Shown: positions 36,358 to 44,844 of the stretch, piece by piece
Numbering within the stretch: position 1 is the first letter of the stretch
Layout: the number at the start of each line of letters is the position of its first letter
DNA from: Castellaniella sp049671645
GTDB taxonomy: Bacteria > Pseudomonadota > Gammaproteobacteria > Burkholderiales > Burkholderiaceae_B
Direction: 5' to 3'
Assembly: GCF_049671645.1 (NCBI RefSeq)
Contig: NZ_JBATVG010000017.1
Span: 13,165-77,164 of the forward strand
DNA length: 64,000 bases
Notes under the pieces: generated by a model
The model's input: only the letters and a program-made list of their open reading frames with translations
The model's database searches: none
Told to the model about the DNA's origin: nothing
Position numbers and translations under genes: made by a program

Positions 36358-37629
36358 ATGAGCGAATCCGATCACAGCACGCCGTCTTCTTCCCCTGATT
36401 CCGCCTCGCCGACATCGGCCCCGGCCAGCGCGCAGGCCGCGCCGCGCCAGCCCAGCGGCATCGGGCGCATGCTGCTGGTGGTGCTGATCCTGCTGGCCCT
36501 GGTGCTGGGGGCGGCGCTCTACGAACAAAACCGCCAGTACCGCGTCCTGCAGGCTGATTTTCAGCGGCAGCACAGCGAAAATTCCCAGTTGATCCAGGAC
36601 GCCCGCAGCCAGGCGGCCCAGGCCTTGTCGATGGCTCGCGAGCAGGCGGCGCAGGTCGAAGACCTGCGCAACACGCTGGATGCCACCAGCAATCAGGTGC
36701 AGGAACTGGACCAGGCCTTGCAACTGGTGACCGACAGCGGCTCCGATCTGCTGCTGCTCAACGACATCGACCATCTGGTCACCATCGCCCAGCAGCAACT
36801 GTCGCTGGGCGGCAACGTCGCCAACGCCATCATTTCCCTGGAAGCGGCCCAGGCCCAGCTGGCACGGGCCAACCGTCCCAACCTGGCGGCTTTGCAGCAG
36901 TCCATCAACGGCGACCTCGACCGTCTGCGGGCGGTGGCCACCATCAATCTGCCCGCCCTGTCAGCGCAACTGGACCAGTTGTCCGGTCTGATCGGCAGCG
37001 CGCCTCTGCTGGTGCCCGACACGGTGGCGACGGCCGGCCCGGCCGCAGCCGCGCCCTCGGCCCCGCCGGCCGGGGCTGCGGCGGGGCAGGATGCCGGCGC
37101 CGCGTCTTCGACAGGGTGGCAGGGCATGCTGCAGGACGGTTGGCACTGGACGCGGGATGCCGCGGCCCAGGTCGGCCAGGACCTGCGCGGCCTGTTCGAT
37201 GTCCGCAGGGTGGATGATTCCGCCGCCTTGCTGATGTCTCCCGACCAGGCGCTGCGGTTTCGCGAAGGCCTGAAACAACGGGCGGTGACCGCGCAGCTGG
37301 CGCTCATGATGCACCAGTCGCGCATCTGGAAGACCGAACTCGACCGGGTCGCACGGGCCATTGATCAGCGCTACGACATGCGGTCGGAATCTTCCCGCCA
37401 GGCCCTGAAACTGGTCCGCGCCCTGCTTGATACACCCATCGAGGTCGCGCTGCCCACCCTGGACAACAGCCTGGCGGCCATCGCCGCCGCGAGGGATGCC
37501 GAAACGGCCCAGGATGACAGCGCCGCCCCCGATGATTCGGAAGGCGCGCCCGATGCTCCCGCCCAAGATCCGGCCGATCCCGCCGTTCAGACGCCCGCCG
37601 CCGCGCCCACGGGCGCCGGCGCGGTCTGA
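36358..37629 (+). CDS. hemX: HemX-like membrane protein
   Basis: 423 residues: Ser/Ala/Pro-rich cytoplasmic N-terminus, one membrane segment (about 37-58, MLLVVLILLALVLGAALYEQ), a coiled coil (about 60-125), and the HemX core (LLNDIDHLVTIAQQQLSLGG). The C-terminal 50 residues are an Ala/Pro/Asp-rich low-complexity tail. Despite its older name, HemX lacks a methyltransferase catalytic domain; it is thought to be a structural partner of HemY. In the hemCDXY operon. Confidence 0.93.
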   Translation: MSESDHSTPSSSPDSASPTSAPASAQAAPRQPSGIGRMLLVVLILLALVLGAALYEQNRQYRVLQADFQRQHSENSQLIQDARSQAAQALSMAREQAAQVEDLRNTLDATSNQVQELDQALQLVTDSGSDLLLLNDIDHLVTIAQQQLSLGGNVANAIISLEAAQAQLARANRPNLAALQQSINGDLDRLRAVATINLPALSAQLDQLSGLIGSAPLLVPDTVATAGPAAAAPSAPPAGAAAGQDAGAASSTGWQGMLQDGWHWTRDAAAQVGQDLRGLFDVRRVDDSAALLMSPDQALRFREGLKQRAVTAQLALMMHQSRIWKTELDRVARAIDQRYDMRSESSRQALKLVRALLDTPIEVALPTLDNSLAAIAAARDAETAQDDSAAPDDSEGAPDAPAQDPADPAVQTPAAAPTGAGAV

Positions 37630-37638
37630 CAGGGAGAC

Positions 37639-39117
37639 ATGATGCGATCCTGGATCTGGACCCTGATTCTGCTGGCGGCCGCAGTGGCGCTGGCCCTGAC
37701 GGTGCATGACCATGGCGGCAACGTCATCATCGTGGCCCAGCCGTGGAGGCTGGAGTTGTCCTTGCCGCTGGCCGTGGTGCTGATGCTGGTGGCGTTCGTG
37801 GCCTTGCATTGGCTGTTGCGTCTGCTGCGCTGGATGGGCAACAGCCCGGACCGCCTGCGGGCCTGGCGCGGCCGGCGGGCCCAGCGCCGGGATGTCGAGC
37901 TGCTGGAGCGCGGCTGGATCAATGTGCTGGAAGGCCGCTACGTGCAGGCGGAAAAAGACCTGTCCAGCCTGTTGGCGCGCACCCGTTCGGCCGACCGCAA
38001 GGTCCTGGCCGGGCTCAGCGCAGCCAGGGCCCTGCATCTGCTGGGCGAATATGTCCGCCGCGACCAGACCTTGCAGCTGGCCCAGGATGCGGCCGGCCAG
38101 GACGGCCGCCTGCGGCAGGCGGTCGACACAGTCACGGCTGAAATGCTGCTGGACCAGAATCGCGCCCAGGAAGCCCTGGATCTGCTGGAGCCCCTGCAGG
38201 ACGCTTCTTCCCGGTTCCTGCATGCCACGCGGCTGCTGCTGCGGGCGCATCGTCAGTTGGGTCACGCGGATCGCGTCTATGCCCTGACGCGGCTGTTGTT
38301 GCGGCGCAGCGCCATCGATGAGACCCAGGCGCGGCTGTTCATCTGCGAATCGGCTGCCCAGCGGCTGGATGTCGTCGATGCCGCCGGCTGGGACGCCCTC
38401 TGGGGCGACCTGACCGCCGATGAACGTCTGACGCCCGTGGTGGCGCTGGCCGGCGCCCGGGCCCAGGCACGCCTGGGTCGCCCCGCCGAGGCCGCCCGCA
38501 TCCTGGAAGCCGCCCTGAACCGTCAGATCGACGACCGACTGCTGCGAGCCTATGCGCTGTGCGATGCGGAACAGGCCCGCCAGCGCCTGGGCCATGCCGA
38601 ATTGTGGCTGAAATCCCATCCCGATCATGCCGGCCTGCTGGCGGCATTGGGCCAGCTCTGCCTGTCGGCCCAGCTCTGGGGGCAGGGGGCGCATTACCTG
38701 GAACGCAGCCTCGCGCTGCGGGCCGATATCCACATCCATGCCTTGCTGGGCAATCTGCACGACGCCCTGGGCCACCCGGATCAGGCCTTGCGGCACTGGC
38801 GCCAGGCCTGCGAGGCGGCGGATGCCGAATTGCCGCAGATCCAGCGGCCGCTGCCGGCGGCCGATACCCGGGGCGATCCGCAATTCCTGCAGGGTCTGCG
38901 GGACGTGGATGCGCCGCCCCCCGACGTGCCGGTGGCGGCCAGCGGCGCCTATCTGCAGGATGCCGCCGACGAGATCCTGGAAGCCGTGCCGGCCCCCGCC
39001 GCACCGTCATCCGCGTCGCGCCCGGCGCCGTCCGCCCCCGAGGACGACTATTTCGACACGGCCCCCATCCCGGGGGTGGACATGTCGTTGACGTCCGACC
39101 GTAGCGGGCAAAAATAA
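37639..39117 (+). CDS. hemY: HemY, TPR membrane protein of heme operon
   Basis: 492 residues: two membrane segments (about 4-22 and 48-68, LPLAVVLMLVAFVALHWLL) in the HemY_N domain, then TPR-like helices (GWINVLEGRYVQAEKDLSSL and following). Extended Ala/Pro tail at the C-terminus. This is the proteobacterial HemY, not the Bacillus oxidase of the same name. AGGGAG is 2 bases before ATG 37639 and 5 before ATG 37642, so the second ATG may be the real start. Confidence 0.94.
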   Translation: MMRSWIWTLILLAAAVALALTVHDHGGNVIIVAQPWRLELSLPLAVVLMLVAFVALHWLLRLLRWMGNSPDRLRAWRGRRAQRRDVELLERGWINVLEGRYVQAEKDLSSLLARTRSADRKVLAGLSAARALHLLGEYVRRDQTLQLAQDAAGQDGRLRQAVDTVTAEMLLDQNRAQEALDLLEPLQDASSRFLHATRLLLRAHRQLGHADRVYALTRLLLRRSAIDETQARLFICESAAQRLDVVDAAGWDALWGDLTADERLTPVVALAGARAQARLGRPAEAARILEAALNRQIDDRLLRAYALCDAEQARQRLGHAELWLKSHPDHAGLLAALGQLCLSAQLWGQGAHYLERSLALRADIHIHALLGNLHDALGHPDQALRHWRQACEAADAELPQIQRPLPAADTRGDPQFLQGLRDVDAPPPDVPVAASGAYLQDAADEILEAVPAPAAPSSASRPAPSAPEDDYFDTAPIPGVDMSLTSDRSGQK

Positions 39118-39153
39118 ATTCTATTTCGTGGAACAAGCAACCAAGGAACTTTT

Positions 39154-39690
39154 ATGAGCCTAGATCGTGTGCCGTCCGGCGACAAGCTGCCTGAAGAATT
39201 CAATGTGGTCATCGAAATCCCGATGAACGCGGACCCCGTCAAGTACGAGGTCGATAAAGCCAGCGGCGCGGTCTTCGTCGACCGCTTCATGCTGACGGCC
39301 ATGCACTATCCCTGCAATTACGGCTACATCCCCCAGACCCTGTCCGAGGACGGCGATCCCGTGGACGTGCTGGTGATCGCGCCGTTCCCGGTGCAGGTGG
39401 GGTCCGTGATCCGCTGCCGCGCCCTGGGCGTGATGAACATGGAAGACGAAGCCGGCAAGGACGCCAAACTCCTGGCCCGCCCGGTGGACAAGCTCTATCC
39501 CCCGTACCGCCACATCGAATCGACGGCGGATCTGCCCGCCGAGGAACTGCAGCGCATCCAGCATTTCTTCGAGCACTACAAGGACCTTGAAAAGGGCAAG
39601 TGGGTCAAGGTGCAGGGCTGGTCGGGCCTGGATGCAGCCAAGCAGGAAATCCGCGCTTCCGCTGCCCGCTACGAACAAGGCAAGGCCTGA
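39154..39690 (+). CDS. ppa: inorganic pyrophosphatase
   Basis: Cytoplasmic Mg2+-dependent pyrophosphatase, 178 residues, family I. The metal-binding signature is DGDPVDVLVIAP; VNVVIEIP-like N-terminus (FNVVIEIPMNADPVKYEVDK) and NYGYIPQT follow the E. coli pattern. Start at ATG 39154 with AGGAAC upstream. Independent gene; an intergenic repeat follows it. Confidence 0.98.
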   Translation: MSLDRVPSGDKLPEEFNVVIEIPMNADPVKYEVDKASGAVFVDRFMLTAMHYPCNYGYIPQTLSEDGDPVDVLVIAPFPVQVGSVIRCRALGVMNMEDEAGKDAKLLARPVDKLYPPYRHIESTADLPAEELQRIQHFFEHYKDLEKGKWVKVQGWSGLDAAKQEIRASAARYEQGKA

Positions 39691-39770
39691 TCCCAGGGCC
39701 GCAAGGGCATCCGCCCGGTTCTGGCGCTCCGTGATCGATTGATCGAACGGGCCGCCGATCCGGGCTTTTT

Positions 39771-39846
39771 TGCCGCCGGGCCGCCCCAAGGCAAAAAGCG
39801 CCCCCTCGGGGGGCAGCAAGCCAAAGGCGCAGCGTGGGGGCTTTTC
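39771..39846 (+). repeat. Burkholderiales-style intergenic hairpin repeat
   Basis: A GC-rich block with the phrase GCCCCCTCGGGGGGCAGCAAG, seen with variants in intergenic space of many Burkholderiales. It can fold two ways: a long arm pairing AAAAA..CCCCC (39793-39805) with GGGGGCTTTT (39836-39845), or a short hairpin CCCCC-TC-GGGGG around 39806. With the T tract it may also end ppa transcription. Only one copy noticed in this window. Confidence 0.6.
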
Positions 39847-39859
39847 TGGAGCAATCCTC

Positions 39860-40558
39860 ATGGAAGAGACAGTCATTCCCCGTCCGGATCCGGCATCCCT
39901 GGCAGTGCGGGGTAGCGCGGCCCGGTTTCCGATCCGCCGCATCTATTGCGTGGGCCGCAACTATGCGGATCACGCCCGCGAGATGGGAGCCACCGGCCGC
40001 GAACCGCCGTTTTTCTTCGGCAAGCCCGCGGATGCGGCCCTGAATGTGGCGGACGGCGCCGAAGGAGTGCTGCCGTATCCGCCGGCCACTCATGATCTGC
40101 ATCATGAAGTCGAACTGGTGGCGGCTTTGGGCGCCGGTGGACGGGATCTGACGGAGGACCAGGCAGCGCGCGCCATCTGGGGCTATGCCATCGGGCTGGA
40201 CATGACCCGTCGCGACCTGCAGGCCGAGGCAAAAAAGGCCGGGCGCCCCTGGGACACCGCCAAGGGCTTCGATCACGGCGCCGTACTGGGCCCCGTGCAT
40301 CCGATCGCCGAGACCGGCCCGATGATCTCCGGGCGCATCACGCTGTCGGTCAACGGAAAGCCGCGTCAATCGGGCGATCTGTCGGACATGATCTGGTCCA
40401 TTCCGGAAGCGATCGCCTATCTGTCCACGCTCTTCGAACTGAAGGCGGGCGACCTGATCTTCACCGGCACCCCGGCGGGTGTCGGCGCCGTGGCGGCGGG
40501 AGACCGGTTGCGCGGCGAAATCCAGGGCCTGGGGGCCTTGCAGGTGCGTATCGCCTGA
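39860..40558 (+). CDS. fumarylacetoacetate hydrolase (FAH) family protein
   Basis: 232-residue FAH-fold hydrolase or isomerase. IYCVGRNYADHAREMG at the start, metal-binding HHEVELVAALG, GYAIGLDMTRRDLQ and the closing FTGTPAGVGAV are family signatures; closest in style to fumarylpyruvate hydrolases. I use ATG 39860 with GGAG 8 bases upstream; the frame runs back to 39770, but that part lies in the intergenic repeat. Substrate (fumarylpyruvate, acylpyruvate, oxaloacetate) cannot be told by eye. Monocistronic. Confidence 0.9.
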   Translation: MEETVIPRPDPASLAVRGSAARFPIRRIYCVGRNYADHAREMGATGREPPFFFGKPADAALNVADGAEGVLPYPPATHDLHHEVELVAALGAGGRDLTEDQAARAIWGYAIGLDMTRRDLQAEAKKAGRPWDTAKGFDHGAVLGPVHPIAETGPMISGRITLSVNGKPRQSGDLSDMIWSIPEAIAYLSTLFELKAGDLIFTGTPAGVGAVAAGDRLRGEIQGLGALQVRIA

Positions 40559-40698
40559 TACCGGCAGGCACGAAGGCGGCCCGGCGTCCAGCGGATTTAG
40601 GGCGTTTGGCTGCTTTTACCCCAGACGGAAAGTGCGAATAGGCGGCGCGGGCGGGGCGGGGCACACTGGGCTCCTGTCCTGTTTCGCCGGAGTCCGCC

Positions 40699-41076
40699 AT
40701 GTCCGCCTGTTCCCGCCGTTTGCTCTTGTCGTTTCTACGTCCGGGCGTTGCCGGGCGCGGTTGTCGCCAGGCAGCGCCTGGGCCACGGCCTTTCGCGCGG
40801 CCACGCTGCCGCCAGGCGGCGCATGCGCGTCAGCGCGGCCAGGCCATGGTCGAGTACGTCATTGTGGTGGCCCTGGTCGCCGTGGCCGCGATTGCCGTCT
40901 ACCAGCTGTTCGGCCAGGTCATCCGGGCGCAGACGGCCGCCATGGCGCGGGAAATCGCCGGCGAAGACGGCAGTGAACAATCCCGCATGGCCCAGACCGC
41001 CGCGGAATCCGCCGCATCGCAGGCGGCTGCCAAGAGCCTGAAATCCTTTACCGGCAATGCGGCGGCGGGCCAGTAG
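40699..41076 (+). CDS. Flp/TadE-like pilin with RGQ prepilin motif
   Basis: 125 residues. A basic 47-residue leader ends RQRGQAMVEYVIVVALVAVA, a class of N-terminus typical of type IVb pilins or TadE proteins (Gly before the cleaved bond, Glu at +5). A helical Ala-rich tail follows (SEQSRMAQTAAESAASQAAA). First gene of the Tad operon. GGAG precedes ATG 40699. The leader is long for a Flp pilin, so a pilin-like minor subunit or the major pilin are both possible. The next gene starts after one base. Confidence 0.75.
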   Translation: MSACSRRLLLSFLRPGVAGRGCRQAAPGPRPFARPRCRQAAHARQRGQAMVEYVIVVALVAVAAIAVYQLFGQVIRAQTAAMAREIAGEDGSEQSRMAQTAAESAASQAAAKSLKSFTGNAAAGQ

Positions 41077-41077
41077 C

Positions 41078-42379
41078 ATGGCGGGCCTTCGTTCCCAACG
41101 CGGGCAGGTATTGGTGCTGGGCATGCTGTTGGCCGCTGTGCTCGGTCTGGCATGGCTGCGCTATTTCGCCACGGGGCAGGTGACCGCCGCGAAGGCTCGG
41201 ATGGTGCATGGCCTGGATGCCGCCGCCTATAGCGGGGCGCTGGTTCAGGCGCGCACCCTGAATTTCCTGTCCTATCTGAATCGCGCCCAACTGGCCCATC
41301 AACTGGCCATGGCGCACCTGCTGACGCTGGGCGGTTGGGCGCATTACGGGGGGACACAGGCCCGGCGCCTGGCGCAGGGCAATCCGCCGGCGTATCTGAT
41401 CGGCATGCTGTTCGGGGCGCAACAGGGTCGGGCCTATCTGGCGGCGGCGAGTGCGCTCGGGCTGGATCTCCAGGCGCGGCCGGGCGGCGCCTTGGCGCAG
41501 GCCTTTGCAGCCCATGAAGCCTTTGTCCATGACTATGCCCAGGACCTATCCCGCGCTCTGGCGCAAGGCCTGCCGCAAGCGCGCCTGGATGCGATCCGGG
41601 CCGTGCTGGCCGCCCATTATCCCGACCGGCCTGTTCAGCATATGCAGCCACGGATATCCCACGATACCTGGCCTGCGCTGCTGCGCCAGCATCCGCCCGA
41701 TGCCGCCTTGTTCGACCTGGTGCGGAGCATTGCCGGCCTGTACGCCTTTCTGGAGCCGCGCAATGCCACGGCGCAAAATGCCTGGTCGGTGGACGCGCGC
41801 TGCCCGGGGCTGAGACACGAACTGCGCCGCCGAGGCGGCACCGAGCTGGATGCGTCGGGGCGCTGGCAGTCGGGGGATACGCAGTCCTTCCACGCCGTGC
41901 GGTCCAACCGCTGGGTGGGCTGTTATTACCGCGAATATGCCATGGGCTGGGCCTGGATGCCTTCCCAGCCGGGTCAGGCCATCAGCGCCGAACACGCCGA
42001 TGACGCCCCGGCGGATTTTTCCGGGCAGGATTTCTGGCGCTGGGTGCAGGCCTCGACGCAATGGGATCTGCTGGGCCGGCAGGCGAATCCGCTGGCCAAT
42101 TCCTATGCCATGCAATATCGCCAGCAATGGCCTTCACGCGGACTGGCGGGATATCTGGACGTCGATTCCAAGGCCGGGCCGCAGGCCACGGCTGGCTTTG
42201 TCGTCCATTTGACGCTGCCAGATGCCGCCGGCATGCCGGTCCATGCCCGCAGCGCGGCGGAAACCCTGTTTTCCCGTCCCGTGCCCCGGACCGACGGTGC
42301 GGCCGAAGCCGCCAATCTGTTTCATCCTTATTGGCAGGCGCGGTTGGCCCGGCCGCTATTGCCCCTTCCCGGAGACTGA
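41078..42379 (+). CDS. TadG-like pilus-assembly membrane protein
   Basis: 433 residues. N-terminal QRGQVLVLGMLLAAVLGLAW repeats the RGQ-plus-hydrophobic-helix plan of its neighbours, followed by a long extracytoplasmic region without recognised domain (helical segment SGALVQARTLNFLSYLNRAQ; HPYWQARLARP at the end). This resembles TadG-type proteins that carry a pilin-like N-terminus. ATG 41078 starts one base after the previous stop. Part of the Tad operon; the fold of the C-terminal part is unknown. Confidence 0.75.
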   Translation: MAGLRSQRGQVLVLGMLLAAVLGLAWLRYFATGQVTAAKARMVHGLDAAAYSGALVQARTLNFLSYLNRAQLAHQLAMAHLLTLGGWAHYGGTQARRLAQGNPPAYLIGMLFGAQQGRAYLAAASALGLDLQARPGGALAQAFAAHEAFVHDYAQDLSRALAQGLPQARLDAIRAVLAAHYPDRPVQHMQPRISHDTWPALLRQHPPDAALFDLVRSIAGLYAFLEPRNATAQNAWSVDARCPGLRHELRRRGGTELDASGRWQSGDTQSFHAVRSNRWVGCYYREYAMGWAWMPSQPGQAISAEHADDAPADFSGQDFWRWVQASTQWDLLGRQANPLANSYAMQYRQQWPSRGLAGYLDVDSKAGPQATAGFVVHLTLPDAAGMPVHARSAAETLFSRPVPRTDGAAEAANLFHPYWQARLARPLLPLPGD

Positions 42380-42380
42380 C

Positions 42381-43100
42381 ATGACCGTGATGATCGATCA
42401 AGGCGGCCAGGCCTTGGCGGAAGCTCTGGTGGTGCTGGCCGCGCTGGCCGGTTTATGCCTGGGAATCGCCTGGCTGGGACGGACCCAGGATGCCGCATTG
42501 CAGCTATCGCATGCCAGCCGCCAGGCGGCCTTTGCCTGGGCTCTCCAGGATCTGCCGGCAGTCGATCTTTCCTCGCAGGCGAAGGCCGACAGTCTGGCTC
42601 CGGGGCAGCGCGGACGGACCCGGTCCGGAGCCGCGCTGCTGCCCGATGGCATGCATGTGCGCCTGGACGCGCTGCCAGGCTGGCAGGGTCGTCGTCCAGG
42701 CGACCCTGTGCCCGGGGCGGCGGACATCCGCAGGGAATTGGAATTGGGCGATGAGACTCTGTGGCGGCTCCGGGCCCACGCCCGTACGGCGGGTCAGGAT
42801 CGGACATTGGGCGACTTGCGGGATTTCGACGACCAGGCCTTGTTCCTGCAACGGCATACGGCGATCATGCGAGGGGCCGGCGCTGCGGCGGACGATGCTG
42901 CCGTGCAAGGCGCGCTGGGAGGTAGCGGACAGGTATGGGGGCAAGCCTGGCAGGCTGCTCAGGCGGCGGGCAGCGACGTGGATCGCCGGCTGCAGGGCGT
43001 GGATGCCGCCTGGGGGCGTGAGCGCCCGCGCTGGGATTGGCTCGGTCCCTGGACAGGCCGGGTGCCGGAGCGACATCTGCAGCGCCGGAGCGCGCCATGA
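42381..43100 (+). CDS. TadE-like pseudopilin
   Basis: 239 residues. ATG 42381 has GGAG 6 bases upstream and begins MTVMIDQGGQALAEALVVLA, again with a GQA(x)E(x) prepilin-like helix, as in TadE. The remainder is hydrophilic (DDQALFLQRHTAIMRGAGAA). The annotated frame upstream (to 42222) is not used. Overlaps the next gene by 4 bases. Probably a minor pilin or assembly factor in the Tad machine. Confidence 0.75.
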   Translation: MTVMIDQGGQALAEALVVLAALAGLCLGIAWLGRTQDAALQLSHASRQAAFAWALQDLPAVDLSSQAKADSLAPGQRGRTRSGAALLPDGMHVRLDALPGWQGRRPGDPVPGAADIRRELELGDETLWRLRAHARTAGQDRTLGDLRDFDDQALFLQRHTAIMRGAGAAADDAAVQGALGGSGQVWGQAWQAAQAAGSDVDRRLQGVDAAWGRERPRWDWLGPWTGRVPERHLQRRSAP

Positions 43101-43807
43101 TGAGGCCGCGCCAGGTAGTGACTTGGTGGCTGGGGGCGCTTCTCAGCCTGTCGGGGCCTGTGTCCGCCCAGCCGTGGGACCCTGCCCGGACTGTGGCTCA
43201 GCCCGGTTGGGTCTGGGCCGGTTTGCAACGGCTGGATTTGCCGCAGGTGCGATTGTCGGTGCAGTCTTTCCAGGCTCCGGTTCCGCCCCCTGAGGCCGCG
43301 CGGCGATTGGCCGCGGGGGCCGGGCGGCGGTTGACGCGGCTGCAGTGGGTGGGGGACATGCTGTTGCTGTCGGGTGGGCGGGGAACCGAACATTGGTTGG
43401 CGCAGTTGCAGCCGCAGGCAGCCGGCACCGTCGGGCTGGTCTCCCGCCTGGAGCCTGCGGTGTCTACGGCCGTGCGCTTCGATCCTGCCGTGCTGGCGCC
43501 GCCAGGGTCCCGGCGGGTGCTGCAGGTCCAGGGCCGTGCCGCCGCCGATCCGGCATCGCTCAGCAGCTTTGACTGTCCGGGGACCCTGGTCCAGGTTGTA
43601 GTCGCCGTGCGGCGCGCCTTGCTCGCCGCCGGCTGGTCCGTGGCCGAAGCGCCCGCTGGCGCGGCAGGGCACGATGCAGCCTCGGCTGCCGTGCCGTTGC
43701 CGACAGACTGGCGCCATCCCGGGGACGGGCGCTTGTCCGTCCACCTGCATGCGCGCCGCCAGTCCGTCGCCCTGACATTCTGGCATCATCCCCAGGAGCC
43801 CTCATGA
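43097..43807 (+). CDS. secreted protein of unknown function in Tad operon
   Basis: 236 residues with signal peptide MMRPRQVVTWWLGALLSLSG then PVSA before QPW. The mature part has no recognised domain; it contains WAGLQRLDLPQVRLSVQSF and a Val-rich core. Position, between the TadE-like gene and cpaB with 4-base overlaps on both sides, ties it to the pilus system. ATG 43097 (or 43100) follows GGAG 6 bases upstream. I do not recognise it. Confidence 0.7.
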   Translation: MMRPRQVVTWWLGALLSLSGPVSAQPWDPARTVAQPGWVWAGLQRLDLPQVRLSVQSFQAPVPPPEAARRLAAGAGRRLTRLQWVGDMLLLSGGRGTEHWLAQLQPQAAGTVGLVSRLEPAVSTAVRFDPAVLAPPGSRRVLQVQGRAAADPASLSSFDCPGTLVQVVVAVRRALLAAGWSVAEAPAGAAGHDAASAAVPLPTDWRHPGDGRLSVHLHARRQSVALTFWHHPQEPS

Positions 43808-44844
43808 CCTTGCCTTTCCTCCGGATTCCCCGAGCGGCCATCCTGGCCTCGCTGGCTCTAGGCATCGGGGCGATGGCCGCCGCCTTTCTGTCCCTGCACG
43901 TACGCGAGCGCATCCAGCAGGTCGAGGACCAGGCTCGCCTGACCATGGTCGAACGGATCGTGGCGGCGCGTGATCTGCCCGCTGGCACACGTCTGCTCTC
44001 CGAGCATCTGGCGCTGCGCGAGTTTCCCGCGCAGTGGGTAGGGAGCGGGGCCTTGCCGGCGGCCCGCTATGCGGACCTGGAAGGCCGGGTGCTGACCAGC
44101 GCGCTGCGGGCCGGAGAAGCGATCCTGTCCGTGCACACACTGGCGCCGCCGCCCGCGTTTTCCGCCCATCTTGCGCCGGGGCGGCGGGCCATCACGCTGC
44201 CGGTGGATCAGGTCAATTCGCTCTCCGGTCTGTTGCAGCCCGGCGATCTGATCGATCTGTATGTGTCTTTTGACCATCAACGCAAGCGCCTGACCGCTCC
44301 CTTGCTGCAGGGTGTGCTGGTGCTGGCGACTGGCCGGGAGACGCGGACGACGGGGTCTGGGACCGATGATGCCTCTTATTCCACCGTGACGCTGGATGCC
44401 GCGCCCGAGGATGTCGTCAAGCTGGTAGCGGCTCGCCAGGCCGGCGCCCTGACAGCCATTTTGCGCAATCCCGAGGACGACCGGGCCGATCGCCGGGCGG
44501 TTCGGGGCGATCTGGCGGCGCTGCTGGGGATTAATACGCCTGCGCCGCCGGTGGCGCGCAAGGCGGTGATCCTGTATGGCGGCGGAGCCGCCCGGGGCAT
44601 GCCTGCCTGGGCGGCTCCGGGTCGTGGCGTTGCGCCAAAACCCGGCAATGGGCTGTTCGACCTGCCATCCGCCCAGGTCTTGAGCAGCGCCTGGCTGCGC
44701 GAAGGGGCCGGGCTTCTTGCGCCCGATCTGACCGGATCCGGGCACTGGCCGGACGGTGCGACGGCGCAGGTCGGGGGCGTTCCGCAGGCGGGGGGCTGGC
44801 CGGAAGATCTGCTGGGACAGGCCGTTTCAGGGGGGCAGCCATGA
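43804..44844 (+). CDS. cpaB: Flp pilus assembly protein CpaB/RcpC
   Basis: 346 residues. One N-terminal membrane segment (LASLALGIGAMAAAFL), then a SAF-type domain with VAARDLPAGTRLLSEHLALR and the RcpC core (AITLPVDQVNSLSGLLQPGD, then LIDLYVSF). C-terminal 100 residues vary. Periplasmic partner of the secretin. It overlaps its neighbours by 4 bases on each side. Confidence 0.9.
   Translation: MTLPFLRIPRAAILASLALGIGAMAAAFLSLHVRERIQQVEDQARLTMVERIVAARDLPAGTRLLSEHLALREFPAQWVGSGALPAARYADLEGRVLTSALRAGEAILSVHTLAPPPAFSAHLAPGRRAITLPVDQVNSLSGLLQPGDLIDLYVSFDHQRKRLTAPLLQGVLVLATGRETRTTGSGTDDASYSTVTLDAAPEDVVKLVAARQAGALTAILRNPEDDRADRRAVRGDLAALLGINTPAPPVARKAVILYGGGAARGMPAWAAPGRGVAPKPGNGLFDLPSAQVLSSAWLREGAGLLAPDLTGSGHWPDGATAQVGGVPQAGGWPEDLLGQAVSGGQP

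Noticed and set aside
39770..39859. Extended N-terminus of the FAH protein
   Set aside because: The extra residues come from the intergenic repeat and are Lys/Pro/Gly-rich; the ATG at 39860 has a ribosome-binding site and a family-like start.
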